This document shows, one piece after another, positions 1-9,333 of a stretch of DNA of 64,000 nucleotides. Made by a program: the position numbers and the translations under genes. This DNA comes from Marinobacter guineae (GTDB lineage: Bacteria > Pseudomonadota > Gammaproteobacteria > Pseudomonadales > Oleiphilaceae): assembly GCF_002744735.1 (NCBI RefSeq), contig NZ_KZ319340.1:1087030-1151029 (forward strand), read 5' to 3'. Position 1 is the stretch's first letter. Each line of letters begins with the position of its first letter. The notes under the pieces were generated by a model. That model made no database searches. It was not told where the DNA came from and saw nothing but the letters and a program-made list of their open reading frames with translations.

Positions 1-611
1 CCGAATACGCCAGCAAGCGGGTGCGCTCTACCGCGAAGCCTGTGCTGGAAATGCTGGCGGGCATTCCGACCGTCGTTTACGGTTTTTTCGCCGCATTGAC
101 GGTAGCTCCGTTTATTCGTGATCTCGCGGAAGCGGTGGGCCTGGAGGCCTCTTCCCAGAGTGCACTGGCCGCTGGTCTGGTCATGGGCATCATGATTGTG
201 CCGTTTGTCTCATCGCTGTCAGACGATGTCATCAATGCCGTCCCCCAGTCCATGCGTGACGGTTCCCTGGCGCTGGGCGCTACACAGTCTGAAACCATGA
301 AAAAGGTGATTTTTCCGGCAGCACTACCGGGCATTATTGGCGGCATCCTGCTGGCAGCATCCCGTGCCATCGGCGAGACCATGATTGTGGTGATGGCGGC
401 GGGCCTGGCTGCCAACCTGACAGCCAATCCGCTGGAATCGGTAACGACGGTGACCGTGCAAGTGGCGACATTGCTGGTGGGTGACCAGGAGTTTGACAGT
501 GCCAAGACCCTGTCTGCATTCGCGCTGGGTATGCTGCTGTTCCTTGTTACGCTGCTGCTCAATGTCATCGCACTGAAGATCGTTCGCAAATATAGGGAAC
601 AGTATGACTGA
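1..611 (+). CDS. pstC: Phosphate ABC transporter permease PstC (C-terminal part)
   Basis: The reading frame is open from base 3 without a start codon, so the gene begins before the window; 202 residues are visible. They form the C-terminal half of an ABC permease, with the cytoplasmic coupling loop (RDGSLALGATQSETMKKVIFP) and several hydrophobic helices after it. PstC pairs with PstA to form the inner-membrane channel of the high-affinity phosphate importer. The next gene, pstA, overlaps its end by 8 bp, and pstB and phoU follow, which fixes the identity. A GTG at 21 is an internal codon, not a start. Confidence 0.93.
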   Translation, partial: EYASKRVRSTAKPVLEMLAGIPTVVYGFFAALTVAPFIRDLAEAVGLEASSQSALAAGLVMGIMIVPFVSSLSDDVINAVPQSMRDGSLALGATQSETMKKVIFPAALPGIIGGILLAASRAIGETMIVVMAAGLAANLTANPLESVTTVTVQVATLLVGDQEFDSAKTLSAFALGMLLFLVTLLLNVIALKIVRKYREQYD

Positions 612-1881
612 TCAACGTTCTCAGGCGGAGATTGTCCGCAACTCCCTTAAGCGCCGCTATCGAAAGGAACGCCGGTTCCGCCTATACGGCATGCTGGCGA
701 TATTCATTGCCCTTGCCTCCCTGGCTATTCTCTTTGCAGATATTATCAACAAAGGGCACACAGGGTTCGTCAAGACCACTATTACCCTGGATGTGGCTCT
801 CGATTCCGAAATGATGTATCTGGACGATCCCACTGACGAGGATCAGCTGTCCATGGCTGACTTTGTTGCGCCAATCATTGCGGCCCTGCAGGAGCATCTT
901 CCGGAGGCTGACAGTGCGGCCGAGAAACGAGAGTTGGGGCGATTGATCGGCACCTATGGGGCCAGCCAGATCCGGGATTTGTTGAAGGACAACCCGGAAC
1001 TTCTGAATACAACCCAGACGTTCGAATTTCTGGCGCATGATCGGGTTTCGGTCTACGTCAAGCACGCGGACAACCCCCGATACAGCATCAAAGTGTCTGA
1101 ACAGCAACAACGCTGGGTGGATGAACTGCTGGAAAAAGGCATTATCGACACCAGCTTCAACGATGTGCTGTTCAGTCGGGGGGACTCCAGGGAGCCCGCC
1201 AATGCGGGTATTCTCGGAGCCATTGTCGGTTCTCTGCTGACCATGCTGGTTACGCTGGCTATTGCGTTTCCGGTCGGTATCGCAGCCGCGGTTTATCTGG
1301 AGGAATTTGCGCCCCAGAACAAGATTACCGACTTCATTGAAGTCAATATCAATAACCTGGCCGCAGTTCCGTCGATCATTTTTGGTCTGCTTGGCCTCGC
1401 GGTCTTTATTGGTCTCTTCGGCATGCCACGTTCGGTCCCCGTTGTGGGCGGTATGGTATTGGCGTTGATGACGCTGCCAACCATCATCATTTCCGGAAGA
1501 GCGGCAATCAAGAGCGTGCCGCCCTCCATACGGGAGGCTGCCGAAGGTGTCGGCGCCTCCAAGATGCAGGTGGTACTCCATCACGTGATACCCCTGGCGA
1601 TGCCCGGCATGCTCACCGGCTCCATCATCGGAATGGCCCAGGCGCTGGGGGAGACAGCCCCGTTGCTGTTGATCGGCATGGTGGCCTTTATCGTGGATGT
1701 GCCGGGCGGCTTTCTCGATTCAGCGACAGTGCTGCCGGTACAGATATACCTTTGGGCCAGCAGCTCCGAACAAGGCTTTGTCGAACTGGCTTCCGCCGGC
1801 ATCATGGTGCTGCTCACCTTCATGATCACTATGAACGCACTGGCCATCTGGCTCCGTAAACGTCTTGAGCGTCGGTGGTAA
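604..1881 (+). CDS. pstA: Phosphate ABC transporter permease PstA with long N-terminal domain
   Basis: 425 residues. The C-terminal 230 or so are a typical PstA permease, with the coupling loop ([22 protein letters not shown]) and the helices that pair with PstC. The protein is about 130 residues longer than E. coli PstA. The extra part, roughly residues 50-195, lies after a first membrane helix ([18 protein letters not shown]) and is hydrophilic, probably periplasmic. Such an N-terminal domain (DUF3333 type) is known in PstA proteins of marine gammaproteobacteria. The ATG overlaps the end of pstC, which implies coupled translation. Confidence 0.93.
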   Translation: MTDQRSQAEIVRNSLKRRYRKERRFRLYGMLAIFIALASLAILFADIINKGHTGFVKTTITLDVALDSEMMYLDDPTDEDQLSMADFVAPIIAALQEHLPEADSAAEKRELGRLIGTYGASQIRDLLKDNPELLNTTQTFEFLAHDRVSVYVKHADNPRYSIKVSEQQQRWVDELLEKGIIDTSFNDVLFSRGDSREPANAGILGAIVGSLLTMLVTLAIAFPVGIAAAVYLEEFAPQNKITDFIEVNINNLAAVPSIIFGLLGLAVFIGLFGMPRSVPVVGGMVLALMTLPTIIISGRAAIKSVPPSIREAAEGVGASKMQVVLHHVIPLAMPGMLTGSIIGMAQALGETAPLLLIGMVAFIVDVPGGFLDSATVLPVQIYLWASSSEQGFVELASAGIMVLLTFMITMNALAIWLRKRLERRW

Positions 1882-1892
1882 GGAGATTATTT

Positions 1893-2780
1893 ATGAATAC
1901 TATGAATCCAACCGTAACCAGCGAAGCGGATATGCCTGAAGAAACGATTGTTCCGGTGCAGGAAGAGAGGCCGGCAGAAACCGTTATTGAGGAAGGAAAG
2001 ACCGTGGGTCATCCGTTTTCGGACGATCCCAAGTTCAAACTTCGTAACGTCGAAGTGTTCTATGGCCAGGACCGGGCTATCAAGAATATCAGTCTGGATA
2101 TTGGCCGTAACGAAGTCATTGCCTTTATCGGTCCGTCGGGCTGCGGTAAATCAACGTTTCTTCGGTGCCTGAACCGGATGAACGACAGTATCGACATCTG
2201 CCGGGTCAAGGGTCAGTTGGCCATTGACGACCATGATATTTACGACCCGAAGCGTGATGTTGTGGAGTTGCGGGCCAGGGTTGGAATGGTATTCCAGAAG
2301 CCTAACCCTTTCCCCAAGTCCATCTATGACAACGTAGCTTACGGTCCCCGTATTCATGGCCTGGCCAATCGTAAATCCGATCTTGACGAGATTGTTGAGA
2401 ACAGTCTTCGTAAAGCCGGCCTCTGGGATGAAGCCAAGGATCGCCTCGATGCTATTGCAACCGGCATGTCAGGTGGTCAGCAACAACGTCTCTGTATCGC
2501 TCGTGCGATCGCCGTCAGCCCGGAAGTGATCCTGATGGACGAGCCCTGCTCGGCATTGGACCCCATCGCGACCGCCAAGGTGGAAGAGCTGATAGCCGAA
2601 ATGTCGGAGAGCTATACTATTGTTATTGTGACTCACTCGATGCAGCAGGCGGCCCGGGTATCCCACCGCACGGCTTATTTCCACCTGGGGCATCTGGTGG
2701 AAGTGAACGAGACCAACAAGGTATTCACCTCGCCGGAACATGAGCTGACTGAATCTTACATCACCGGCCGTTTCGGCTGA
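1893..2780 (+). CDS. pstB: Phosphate ABC transporter ATP-binding protein PstB
   Basis: 295 residues from ATG 1893, chosen because TAAGGAG (1879-1885) lies just upstream; an in-frame GTG at 1875 lacks a good site. Walker A (GPSGCGKS, about residues 80-87), the ABC signature (MSGGQQQR), Walker B (VILMDEP) and the switch His (VTHSMQQ) are all present. It powers phosphate uptake through PstC/PstA. About 45 residues precede the ABC core, longer than E. coli PstB, and they are acidic. The ribosome-binding site overlaps the pstA stop codon. Confidence 0.95.
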   Translation: MNTMNPTVTSEADMPEETIVPVQEERPAETVIEEGKTVGHPFSDDPKFKLRNVEVFYGQDRAIKNISLDIGRNEVIAFIGPSGCGKSTFLRCLNRMNDSIDICRVKGQLAIDDHDIYDPKRDVVELRARVGMVFQKPNPFPKSIYDNVAYGPRIHGLANRKSDLDEIVENSLRKAGLWDEAKDRLDAIATGMSGGQQQRLCIARAIAVSPEVILMDEPCSALDPIATAKVEELIAEMSESYTIVIVTHSMQQAARVSHRTAYFHLGHLVEVNETNKVFTSPEHELTESYITGRFG

Positions 2781-2813
2781 TTCCGGATCTGAGGAATTTT
2801 GGAGAACAACAGT

Positions 2814-3536
2814 ATGCCTACAAAGAAGGATGACGTTTACGGGGATCACATCTCCAACAAGTTCAATGATGAACTGATGGCGCTCAAAACCGAGTTTCTG
2901 AAAATGGGCGGCATGGTTGAAGCCCAGGTCGAGAACGCCATTCAGGCTCTGATGGATGGCGACGGCAAGATGGCCGACGAAATCCGCGCCAACGACAAGA
3001 AAGTCGACCGGATGGAAGTAGAAATCGACGAAGAGGCAACCCTCATTATTGCCCGTCGTCAGCCCACCGCAAGGGATTTGCGCCTGGTAATCTCCGTCAT
3101 CAAGATGGTGGCTGATCTGGAACGTGTCGGTGATGAGGCGAAAAAGATTGCCAAGCTGGCTCTCAAATTAACCGAGGAAGGCCAGGCTCCGCGCGGTTAT
3201 GTAGAAGTACGCCACATCGGTGGCCACGTGCTCAGCATGCTCCACGATGCCCTGGACGCTTTTGCCCGGCTGGATTCCGAGCAGGCCTTAAGGATCATGA
3301 AGGAAGACAAACGGGTCGACGAGGAATATCAGGCAGCCGCCCGGACCTTGCTGACCTTCATGATGGAAGACACCCGCAACATCTCACGGTGCATGTCTGT
3401 GATGTGGGTGCTCCGTGCCCTGGAACGGGTGGGTGACCACGCCTGCAACATTGCCGAGAACGTGATCTTCATGGTCAAAGGCGAGGACGTTCGTCATACG
3501 CCTGTGGAAGAAGCTGAGAAAGTCGTCGGCCGCTGA
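2814..3536 (+). CDS. phoU: Phosphate signalling protein PhoU
   Basis: 240 residues from ATG 2814, with GGAG at 2801-2804; the in-frame TTG at 2799 lies upstream of that site and is less likely. The protein is all-helical with the two PhoU repeats, each carrying the metal-binding E/D-x-x-x-D pattern (ADLERVGDEAKKIAK and RALERVGDHACNIAE). PhoU links the Pst transporter to the PhoR kinase and keeps the Pho regulon off when phosphate is plentiful. It is the last gene of the pst operon here. phoB and phoR lie about 33 kb away in this window. Confidence 0.95.
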   Translation: MPTKKDDVYGDHISNKFNDELMALKTEFLKMGGMVEAQVENAIQALMDGDGKMADEIRANDKKVDRMEVEIDEEATLIIARRQPTARDLRLVISVIKMVADLERVGDEAKKIAKLALKLTEEGQAPRGYVEVRHIGGHVLSMLHDALDAFARLDSEQALRIMKEDKRVDEEYQAAARTLLTFMMEDTRNISRCMSVMWVLRALERVGDHACNIAENVIFMVKGEDVRHTPVEEAEKVVGR

Positions 3537-3561
3537 TCGTTTGGCCTGGGTGCTTGGTCGA

Positions 3562-3668
3562 GGCTGGCTAGAGGCCCTGTTCAGAACCGTGGAGGGCCAG
3601 GGATGGCCCGACCGAGCCCTACAGGGATGTACTTGCGGGCGTGTTCTGAACAGGGCCTCCAGCCAGCC
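3562..3668 (+). repeat. Variable-stem hairpin element, copy 1
   Basis: Arms 3562-3587 and 3643-3668 are complementary over 26 bp with one mismatch; the inner 17 bp are perfect. The 55-nt loop holds two small hairpins: GCCAGGGATGGC (3596-3607) and TACAGGGATGTA (3620-3631). It lies between the convergent genes phoU and the HIT gene, with the loop motif in the phoU sense. The loop is related to four other elements in this window, but the stem sequence is not. The long stem could also act as a transcription terminator, though no T-run follows. Confidence 0.8.
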
Positions 3669-3684
3669 GATTACACCATTGCTA

Positions 3685-4050
3685 TCAGGCTTGTTTCATT
3701 CTGTCTGTGTAAGGCGGCCAGCCCAAAGGCTTGCCGGCCAGCACGTGCAGGTGGATATGGAACACCGTCTGCCCGGAATTTTCTCCGCAATTCATGACAA
3801 CCCGATAGCCGTCGTCCGAAAACCCCTTCTCCTTGGCAATCTTCGCGGCCACCAGGTACAGATGCCCCACCAGTTCGCGATCGTCTTCGGTAATGTCGTT
3901 GATCGTTGCAATGGCCTTCTTGGGGATCACCAGGAAATGCACTGGCGCCTGGGGATTGATGTCATTGAACGCCAGGCTGATGTCGTCCTCGTAGATAATG
4001 TCGGCCGGGATTTCCCGGTTGATGATCTTGGTGAAAATCGTCTCTGACAT
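3685..4050 (-). CDS. HIT family nucleotide-binding protein (HinT-like)
   Basis: 121 residues, the usual length of HinT-type purine nucleoside phosphoramidases. The histidine triad is present as HIHLH in HIHLHVLAGK near the C-terminus, and the N-terminal half carries the conserved FNDINPQAPVHFLVIPKK strand-turn region. It is expected to hydrolyse adenosine phosphoramidates in the cytoplasm; the physiological substrate is not known. The ATG follows a purine-rich stretch (AGAAAGGAGCC). ubiF lies 41 bp upstream on the same strand, so the two may be cotranscribed. Confidence 0.92.
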   Translation of the reverse strand: MSETIFTKIINREIPADIIYEDDISLAFNDINPQAPVHFLVIPKKAIATINDITEDDRELVGHLYLVAAKIAKEKGFSDDGYRVVMNCGENSGQTVFHIHLHVLAGKPLGWPPYTDRMKQA

Positions 4051-4091
4051 GGTGGCTCCTTTCTGGTTTTCCTGATTGTCGTTTTCTGGTT

Positions 4092-5387
4092 TTAAAGCTG
4101 GTTCAGGCCTGGAATACGGGCAGTGATCTGTTTGAGAATGGCCGGCAGTTCTTCATCGATGCCCATGGCATAGCGGGCAACCCGGTTGCGGGCGAAGGGC
4201 AGGGCGCGGGCGGCGCTGAGGCCGAGGTTCCGGAGCAGGTGTACGGGCGGAATCTGATTGCTGAACAGGTGGTAGAACAGATCCATGGTCAGCATCATCC
4301 GGCGGTTGGCCGGGCGGCGTTGGTGCTCGTATTGGTTCAGCCATCTCCGGTCAGCCAAGTCGTCGCCTGCTCGCCTGGCTTCCCTGAGAACATCCTGAAG
4401 GGCCTGGGCGTCCTGGAAACCGAGGTTGACGCCCTGGCCCGCCAACGGATTGATGGTGTGGGCGGAATCGCCGGCCAGAACGACCCTGCCGGCGAAATAA
4501 TGTTTGGCGTGCTGCCGGGCGATCGGGAACGAGGCCCGGGCGTCGATATGGGTCAGTAGCGGCAGGCACGAAGGGAAGGCCGACTGGATTTCGGCCATCA
4601 ATTCTTTGTCGACCAGTGCCTTCAGGCGGGCCAGTTTTTCGGGCGCATCGTACCAGACCAGTGAGGCCCAGCTTTCACCCGGGTAGTCCGGGCCGGCACT
4701 GTGCAGCGGCAGGAAGGCCCGGGGGCCGGAGGGGTGGAAGCCCTGCCAGGTAATGTTTTCCACTGCCCCCTGGTAGCGCACCGAGATCACCATGGCCTGT
4801 TGGTCGTACTGGTTCCTGGTGGTGCCGATCCCGGCGAAATCCCGGACCTGGGACTGGGCACCATCAGCGCCGATCACCAGGGCTGCGGTGAGTTCGCGAC
4901 CGTCATCCAGAGTTACGGTGGCCGATTCACTCGATTGGTCCAGTGCTGAAATAACGTGTCCGTGAATCAGGGTAACCAGTGGCTCCGCCTCGGCGGTCTG
5001 CCAGAGCGCCTGCTGGGTTACCGAGTTCTCGACAATATGGCCCAGATGCTGTGCGCCCAGCTCCGTTGCGTCGAATTCAACTTCACTCAGTTTCCGGGGC
5101 ACGAGGTTCTGAAGTGGAGACCGGGTTTCATCCCACACGGCAAGCCGCTGGTAGGGCGTTGCCCGCATATCAAGGATGTTGCTCCACGCACCGAGGCCGC
5201 GAAGATAGCGCTCACTTCCGGCGCTCAGGGCGGATACCCGGATATCCGGGCTGGCTTGCGGGTCGAAGGCGGGCGGGAGAGCCCGATCAACAACGGCGAC
5301 ACTGAAGCCACTCTGGCCGAGGCCGGTGGCCAGGGCAGCACCGACCATGCCGGCGCCAACAACCACAATATCAAAGGCTTGAGTCAT
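4092..5387 (-). CDS. ubiF: UbiF-like FAD-dependent ubiquinone-biosynthesis hydroxylase
   Basis: 431 residues of the UbiH/UbiF/VisC monooxygenase family. The N-terminal FAD fingerprint (VVVGAGMVGAALA, about residues 8-20), the DG motif (VIGADGAQSQVR) and the second FAD motif (LAGDSAHTINPLAGQGVNLG) are all present. Family recall places it nearest UbiF, the hydroxylase of demethoxyubiquinone: PDIRVSALS, the GPRAFLPL segment and ASLVWYD match the UbiF pattern. It acts at the inner membrane in aerobic ubiquinone synthesis. ubiA and ubiC lie elsewhere in the window. UbiI or UbiH remains possible; a tree would decide. Confidence 0.8.
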   Translation of the reverse strand: MTQAFDIVVVGAGMVGAALATGLGQSGFSVAVVDRALPPAFDPQASPDIRVSALSAGSERYLRGLGAWSNILDMRATPYQRLAVWDETRSPLQNLVPRKLSEVEFDATELGAQHLGHIVENSVTQQALWQTAEAEPLVTLIHGHVISALDQSSESATVTLDDGRELTAALVIGADGAQSQVRDFAGIGTTRNQYDQQAMVISVRYQGAVENITWQGFHPSGPRAFLPLHSAGPDYPGESWASLVWYDAPEKLARLKALVDKELMAEIQSAFPSCLPLLTHIDARASFPIARQHAKHYFAGRVVLAGDSAHTINPLAGQGVNLGFQDAQALQDVLREARRAGDDLADRRWLNQYEHQRRPANRRMMLTMDLFYHLFSNQIPPVHLLRNLGLSAARALPFARNRVARYAMGIDEELPAILKQITARIPGLNQL

Positions 5388-5471
5388 ATCGGTTTCCTGT
5401 CTGATGCCTTCAGTTTACGCGATGACGGCGGTCAGACAAGAGATCGGGATCAAGCCGGCATAATTAAAGTG

Positions 5472-6029
5472 TCAGTATCCTGCCATGCCGGATATCCGTT
5501 GTTTCGCGGCGTCGTCAGGCCGGCGGCGATTTTTGATCAGCCATGCGGGCTTCTGGGTTCCCGGTTTGGTAAACCCCTGGTTCAGGACCATTGGCTGAAC
5601 CATGGTGAGAAAATCCGATGTTTTCATGTGAACCGATTCGGTGTGGCTGCCGGCCGCGAAAGCCAATTCGGTCTGTTCTGTCAGAGCCTCGGCGCAGTAA
5701 ACGGTCATGCCGAACAAATTGCCAAACGGTGGCATGGCGCCCACTTCACAATCCGGAAAGCGGTCCTGGAATTCCTGTTCATCGGCAAGGTCAAGAAAGT
5801 CGGTATCGAGGATCCGGGACAGCCTGTCCCAACGGATGCGCCAGGTAGCCGGCATTACCAGCATGGCCATTTTGCCATCCAGTTCGATAATCACTGTTTT
5901 GACGACGCGGTCGCCGGCAATCTTTACGTGGTGGGCCAGTTCCTGGGCGGTAAACGCAGGAGGGTGAGAGAGGCACATGTATTCCACACCTGCCTCTTCG
6001 AGGAATTCCTTCAACTGCTGTACCGGCAT
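5472..6029 (-). CDS. YbaK/EbsC-type aminoacyl-tRNA deacylase domain protein
   Basis: 185 residues. The central 140 match the YbaK/ProX editing fold: VVKTVIIELDGKMAMLVMPA contains the conserved Lys of the family's active site, and a Gly-rich stretch (VGAMPPFGNLFG) follows. Such proteins remove wrongly attached amino acids from tRNA; which tRNA cannot be told here. The ATG follows GGAGGTTGTCACT, a good ribosome-binding site. The C-terminal 30 residues are basic and lie outside the domain. The gene sits alone between mscS and ubiF on the same strand. Confidence 0.75.
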   Translation of the reverse strand: MPVQQLKEFLEEAGVEYMCLSHPPAFTAQELAHHVKIAGDRVVKTVIIELDGKMAMLVMPATWRIRWDRLSRILDTDFLDLADEQEFQDRFPDCEVGAMPPFGNLFGMTVYCAEALTEQTELAFAAGSHTESVHMKTSDFLTMVQPMVLNQGFTKPGTQKPAWLIKNRRRPDDAAKQRISGMAGY

Positions 6030-6101
6030 AGTGACAACCTCCTACCAGCAATGACAGCGTTACGGAGCCTGCGAATATTGGTTTGCCTGGCCCCGATGGC
6101 C

Positions 6102-6125
6102 TGGCGGGGTCAGAAAACCCCGCCA
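6102..6125 (-). terminator. Hairpin between mscS and the YbaK gene
   Basis: Arms TGGCGGGGT (6102-6110) and ACCCCGCCA (6117-6125) form a perfect 9-bp GC-rich stem with a 6-nt loop, 66 bp past the mscS stop codon. There is no T-run on either side, so it may act as a processing or attenuating hairpin rather than a full intrinsic terminator. Confidence 0.35.
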
Positions 6126-6190
6126 TTAATGGTCAGCTTAGTTGAGGTTGCGCAGTTTGCGAGTAACCGGATGTATCAATGCGAACCGGT

Positions 6191-7024
6191 TCACTCGCTC
6201 TTGTAGAGATGAACATCCCGTTGCGGGAACGGGATCGTGAGGCCTTCCTTGTCAAAGGCTTTCTTAACCCGCTCGTGCATGTCCCAGTAAACCGGCCAGA
6301 GATCGTCGGTCTTGGTCCAGGGCCGGACGATGATGTTGACCGAGTTGTCGCCCAGGGAACCCACCGAAATTCTCGGCTCCGGCTCAGGCAGTACCCGTTC
6401 GTCCTCGTCCAGGAGCTGCTTGATCACAGCCCGGGCCTTGTCGATATCATCGCCATAGGCGATGCCAAAGGTCATGTCGCAACGGCGGGTGTCGTAGTAG
6501 CTGACGTTGACCAGTGTGGCGTTGGAAAGACTGCCGTTGGGAATAACGATGCGGCGATTATCGAAGGTGTCGACAATCGTGTAGAGAATGGTTATTTCCC
6601 GCACGGCGCCGAGAAATCCCTCGGCTTCGATGGTGTCGCCGACCTTGAACGGTTTGAAGATCAGGATCAGCACGCCGCCGGCGAAATTTCCGAGACTTCC
6701 CTGAAGGGCTAGACCCACCGCCAGACCGGCAGCACCAATGATGGCAATGAAGGAGGTCGTGGCAATGCCGACCATGGAAGCAACAGAAATGAACAGCAGA
6801 ATCTTGAGGATCGCGCCGATCAGGCCGCAGAGGAATTTGTTAAGTGTTGGATCTTTTTTGCCCAGTTTGTTGTCGAGTACGCCGACAAACCGGGTGATAA
6901 GCCAGAGGCCGACCACCAGGGTGATGATGGCCAGCACCACTTTCGGTGCATAAGTCATAATCAGGGTCATCGCCTGATCAATAAGCTCTGAAGCGCGGCC
7001 TTCGGCTCCGAGTAGGTCTTCCAT
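6191..7024 (-). CDS. mscS: Small-conductance mechanosensitive channel MscS
   Basis: 277 residues, close to E. coli MscS (286). Three hydrophobic segments lie in the N-terminal 120 residues. The third carries the pore helix pattern AAGLAVGLALQGSLGNFAGG, rich in packed Ala and Gly as in the family. The soluble beta and alpha/beta domains follow (KPFKVGDTIEAEGFLGAV, RRIVIPNGSL). The channel opens under membrane tension to release solutes during osmotic downshock, useful to a marine bacterium. It appears to be a single gene with its own promoter. Confidence 0.95.
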   Translation of the reverse strand: MEDLLGAEGRASELIDQAMTLIMTYAPKVVLAIITLVVGLWLITRFVGVLDNKLGKKDPTLNKFLCGLIGAILKILLFISVASMVGIATTSFIAIIGAAGLAVGLALQGSLGNFAGGVLILIFKPFKVGDTIEAEGFLGAVREITILYTIVDTFDNRRIVIPNGSLSNATLVNVSYYDTRRCDMTFGIAYGDDIDKARAVIKQLLDEDERVLPEPEPRISVGSLGDNSVNIIVRPWTKTDDLWPVYWDMHERVKKAFDKEGLTIPFPQRDVHLYKSE

Positions 7025-7168
7025 CGTGGGCTCCTGGTTCGTTGGTGTCTTTCAATAGTGTTGGATTAGTTGAGAAAATCCAGGGACAGTCGTAATTGGT
7101 TACATCTGGTTATAGCAAACAAATCTGACAGGCGTATATCGCAACGGAATTTTTTCTGGGGTAATTGC

Positions 7169-8272
7169 TTACGCAGCAGAGGCGTTTCTGGCCCAGTCCA
7201 GAATTGCTTCCGGGCCCCCGCGGACAAGAATTCGCCCCTCTTTCTGGCTCAGTTGGTAGTCATACATGGGGTCGTAGTAATCCTGCAGCAACGCCTGAAT
7301 CCAGGCATTGTGGGTCTCTGTCCGGCCACTGGCTTCCTGTTCGGTAAGCGCCTGCTCCATCAGGTTGCGAAGCTGCTTGTGTCGCTCGCCCCCCAGTCGT
7401 TTACGAATGCGGTCAAGGGCGCTGAGCAGGTAGTCCCGGAAGTTCAGCCAGCCGGCCTCGGCGCCATCCCGGTTGACGTAATCCGCGAACATACCCTCAA
7501 CATAGTCTTGGCGGATGATGGTAATGCGCTCTTCCAGCGGTTGCTCAAGGGTCATCAGGGGTGATTCGGCCATCCTTGCCCTGAGCGATTCGGGCAGCGC
7601 ACAGCGACCGACCATGCGGCTCTCGTCTTCCAGGTAGACAGGGCCGCCAACGAGATGATGGGCCTTGAGCATGGCGACGGCGAGCCGGTTCTCAAAGTCA
7701 ATCTGGGAGGGTTGCGGCGTAACTTGCCGCCCGAAACTGGAGCCTCGGTGGTTGGCCAGGCCTTCAAGGTCCACTGGGTTGGGGAGCTGCTTGAGAACCC
7801 GGGTCTTGCCGGTTCCAGTGCGACCGCTGAGGATTCGGAATTCGCCGGATTCAATCCGGGCTTCCAGGTTGTCGATCAGGAAGCGGCGCAGGGCCTTGTA
7901 CCCGCCTTGTACCAGTGGGTAGTCAATGCCGGCATCGCGGATCCATTGCTGGGTAAGCCGGGAGCGCAGGCCGCCCCGGAAGCAGAACAGGTAGCCCTCA
8001 GGGTGGCGGGCGACAAAGCGTTTCCAGGCTTCAATGCGCTGGGCCTTGATGTCGCCCGAGACCAGTTGATGCCCCAGTTCAATGGCCTTGTCCTGGCCTT
8101 TATCCTTGTAACAGATGCCAACCCTATGGCGCTCCTCATCATTCATCAGGGGCGCATTTTCCGCATTCGGAAAGCTGCCCCGGGCGAACTCCACCGGTGC
8201 CCGGACGTCCATGAGGGGCACGTCATTGAGGAACAGGGAAAGGTAGTCGTCGGTGTCGGGTCTGCTTGCCAT
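7169..8272 (-). CDS. mnmH: tRNA 2-selenouridine/geranyl-2-thiouridine synthase MnmH
   Basis: 367 residues, the normal length of MnmH (SelU/YbbB). The N-terminal rhodanese domain holds the active-site Cys in LFCFRGGLRS (about residue 97). A P-loop (GRTGTGKT, about residues 148-155) starts the C-terminal domain. The enzyme converts 2-thiouridine at the tRNA wobble base to geranylated and selenium forms. SelD, which supplies selenophosphate, is not in this window. Upstream is an intergenic stretch of 133 bp and a divergent methyltransferase gene. Confidence 0.93.
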   Translation of the reverse strand: MASRPDTDDYLSLFLNDVPLMDVRAPVEFARGSFPNAENAPLMNDEERHRVGICYKDKGQDKAIELGHQLVSGDIKAQRIEAWKRFVARHPEGYLFCFRGGLRSRLTQQWIRDAGIDYPLVQGGYKALRRFLIDNLEARIESGEFRILSGRTGTGKTRVLKQLPNPVDLEGLANHRGSSFGRQVTPQPSQIDFENRLAVAMLKAHHLVGGPVYLEDESRMVGRCALPESLRARMAESPLMTLEQPLEERITIIRQDYVEGMFADYVNRDGAEAGWLNFRDYLLSALDRIRKRLGGERHKQLRNLMEQALTEQEASGRTETHNAWIQALLQDYYDPMYDYQLSQKEGRILVRGGPEAILDWARNASAA

Positions 8273-8405
8273 TTCAGCGTTTAACCGGTTGTCAGATGAA
8301 GGCGGCAGTATAGCGGAAACGTGAGTTTTCTGCTTGCCGGGCCCTGTTTCCGGCCCGGGACACCGTTACAATGACCCCTTTTTTTAGATCGGGGCTCGAT
8401 TGCAC

Positions 8406-9059
8406 ATGTCAGTGGAATGCCTGAATCAGCATTTGCGTAAAACTCTCACCCAAGGCCGGGTTGCGGTTTCACGTCCTGCCGGCTGTCAGCGGATTGCTCT
8501 TTATCTGTTCGACCCGATGGTACTTGAGGGTCCGCTGTCCCATGAGGAAGCCCAGGCCGTCGTTGCCGAACCGGCCTATTGGTCGTTCTGTTGGGCCAGC
8601 GGCCAGGTGCTTGCCAGCTGGATTCTGGACAATCCCCAGTGGGTGGCGGGCAAGCGGGTTCTGGATTTTGGTTCAGGCTCCGGCATCGTGGCCGTCGCCG
8701 CAGCTCTTGCCGGTGCCAGCGAAGTGATTGCCTGTGACGTCGACCCTGCCGCCCTCAATGCGGCCCAGGCCAATGCTGAACTCAATGGCGTTTCAATTAC
8801 CCTGTGCAATGACTGGGAGAGTCGACCCGATGGGCTGGATGTGGTGACCGCGGCGGATGTGCTCTACGACCCGGAGAACCGGCCATTGCTGCAGGTGTTT
8901 CGCAAGGCAGCGCCCAGGGTGCTGCTGGCGGATTCACGAATGAAGGTTCTGGGCGATAACGCGTACCGTGAGCAGACTACTGTTGAAGCCCGAACCTGGC
9001 CGGATCTGAACGAATTCGAGGAGTTTAACCGGGTGCGGATTTATCTGGCCGGGGAGTGA
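8406..9059 (+). CDS. Class I SAM-dependent methyltransferase (Nnt1/ETFB-Lys type)
   Basis: 217 residues from ATG 8406 (an in-frame TTG at 8400 is the alternative). SAM-binding motif I is clear (VLDFGSGSGIVAVAAA), followed by ACDVDPAALNAAQAN and the post-motif AADVLYDPENRP. The family includes predicted nicotinamide N-methyltransferases and the lysine methyltransferase of electron-transfer flavoprotein beta subunit, so a protein target is plausible. The substrate cannot be read from sequence. The gene is divergent from mnmH and ends next to the terminator of the minus-strand small RNA. Confidence 0.75.
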   Translation: MSVECLNQHLRKTLTQGRVAVSRPAGCQRIALYLFDPMVLEGPLSHEEAQAVVAEPAYWSFCWASGQVLASWILDNPQWVAGKRVLDFGSGSGIVAVAAALAGASEVIACDVDPAALNAAQANAELNGVSITLCNDWESRPDGLDVVTAADVLYDPENRPLLQVFRKAAPRVLLADSRMKVLGDNAYREQTTVEARTWPDLNEFEEFNRVRIYLAGE

Positions 9060-9095
9060 GTGCGCAAGGGGGCTGGCGCAAAGCAGTTTGGCCCA

Positions 9096-9327
9096 CAAAA
9101 ATAAAGGGCAACCCTGAGGTCACCCTTTGTCGGAATAGGTCGGCGCATCCATGCGCATTGGGCAACAGCCATGTTGCGAGATCCCTGAGCCACTCCGTGG
9201 TGCCGGCATCCGAGCCGGCTATCCGCATAATTATCCCTTAAGCGAGGCGTCCCTGTGTCCTTGCCTCTCCCTGCATTCCTTGCCGGGGTGCATCCAGTGC
9301 GTTATCCCTTTCCCTGTCATCCTTGAT
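9096..9327 (-). ncRNA. CsrB/RsmB-like GGA-rich regulatory RNA
   Basis: On the minus strand about 232 nt contain 14 GGA triplets, many as AAGGA, CAGGGA or AGGGAT, and several sit in loops of small hairpins such as GCGCATGGATGCGC (9143-9156). This is the layout of CsrB/RsmY/RsmZ RNAs, which sequester the translational regulator CsrA/RsmA. The 3' end is a clear intrinsic terminator at 9097-9128. The 5' end is set by a TATAGT box at 9334-9339. No convincing ORF covers the stretch on either strand. The assignment to this RNA class is by pattern; a covariance search was not possible. Confidence 0.75.
9097..9128 (-). terminator. Intrinsic terminator of the CsrB-like RNA
   Basis: Minus-strand hairpin 9128-9103, AAAGGG..ACC / GGT..CCCTTT with a 2-nt internal mismatch and a 4-nt loop, is followed by ATTTTTG. 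The T-run is on the minus side. The same hairpin sits about 45 bp past the stop of the plus-strand methyltransferase gene and may stop that transcript too. Confidence 0.75.
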
Positions 9328-9333
9328 GTAAGG

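Noticed and set aside
4956..6206. Long plus-strand ORF of 416 codons
   Set aside because: It lies opposite ubiF and the YbaK gene, both of which have clear family motifs. The ORF has none and reflects high GC content.
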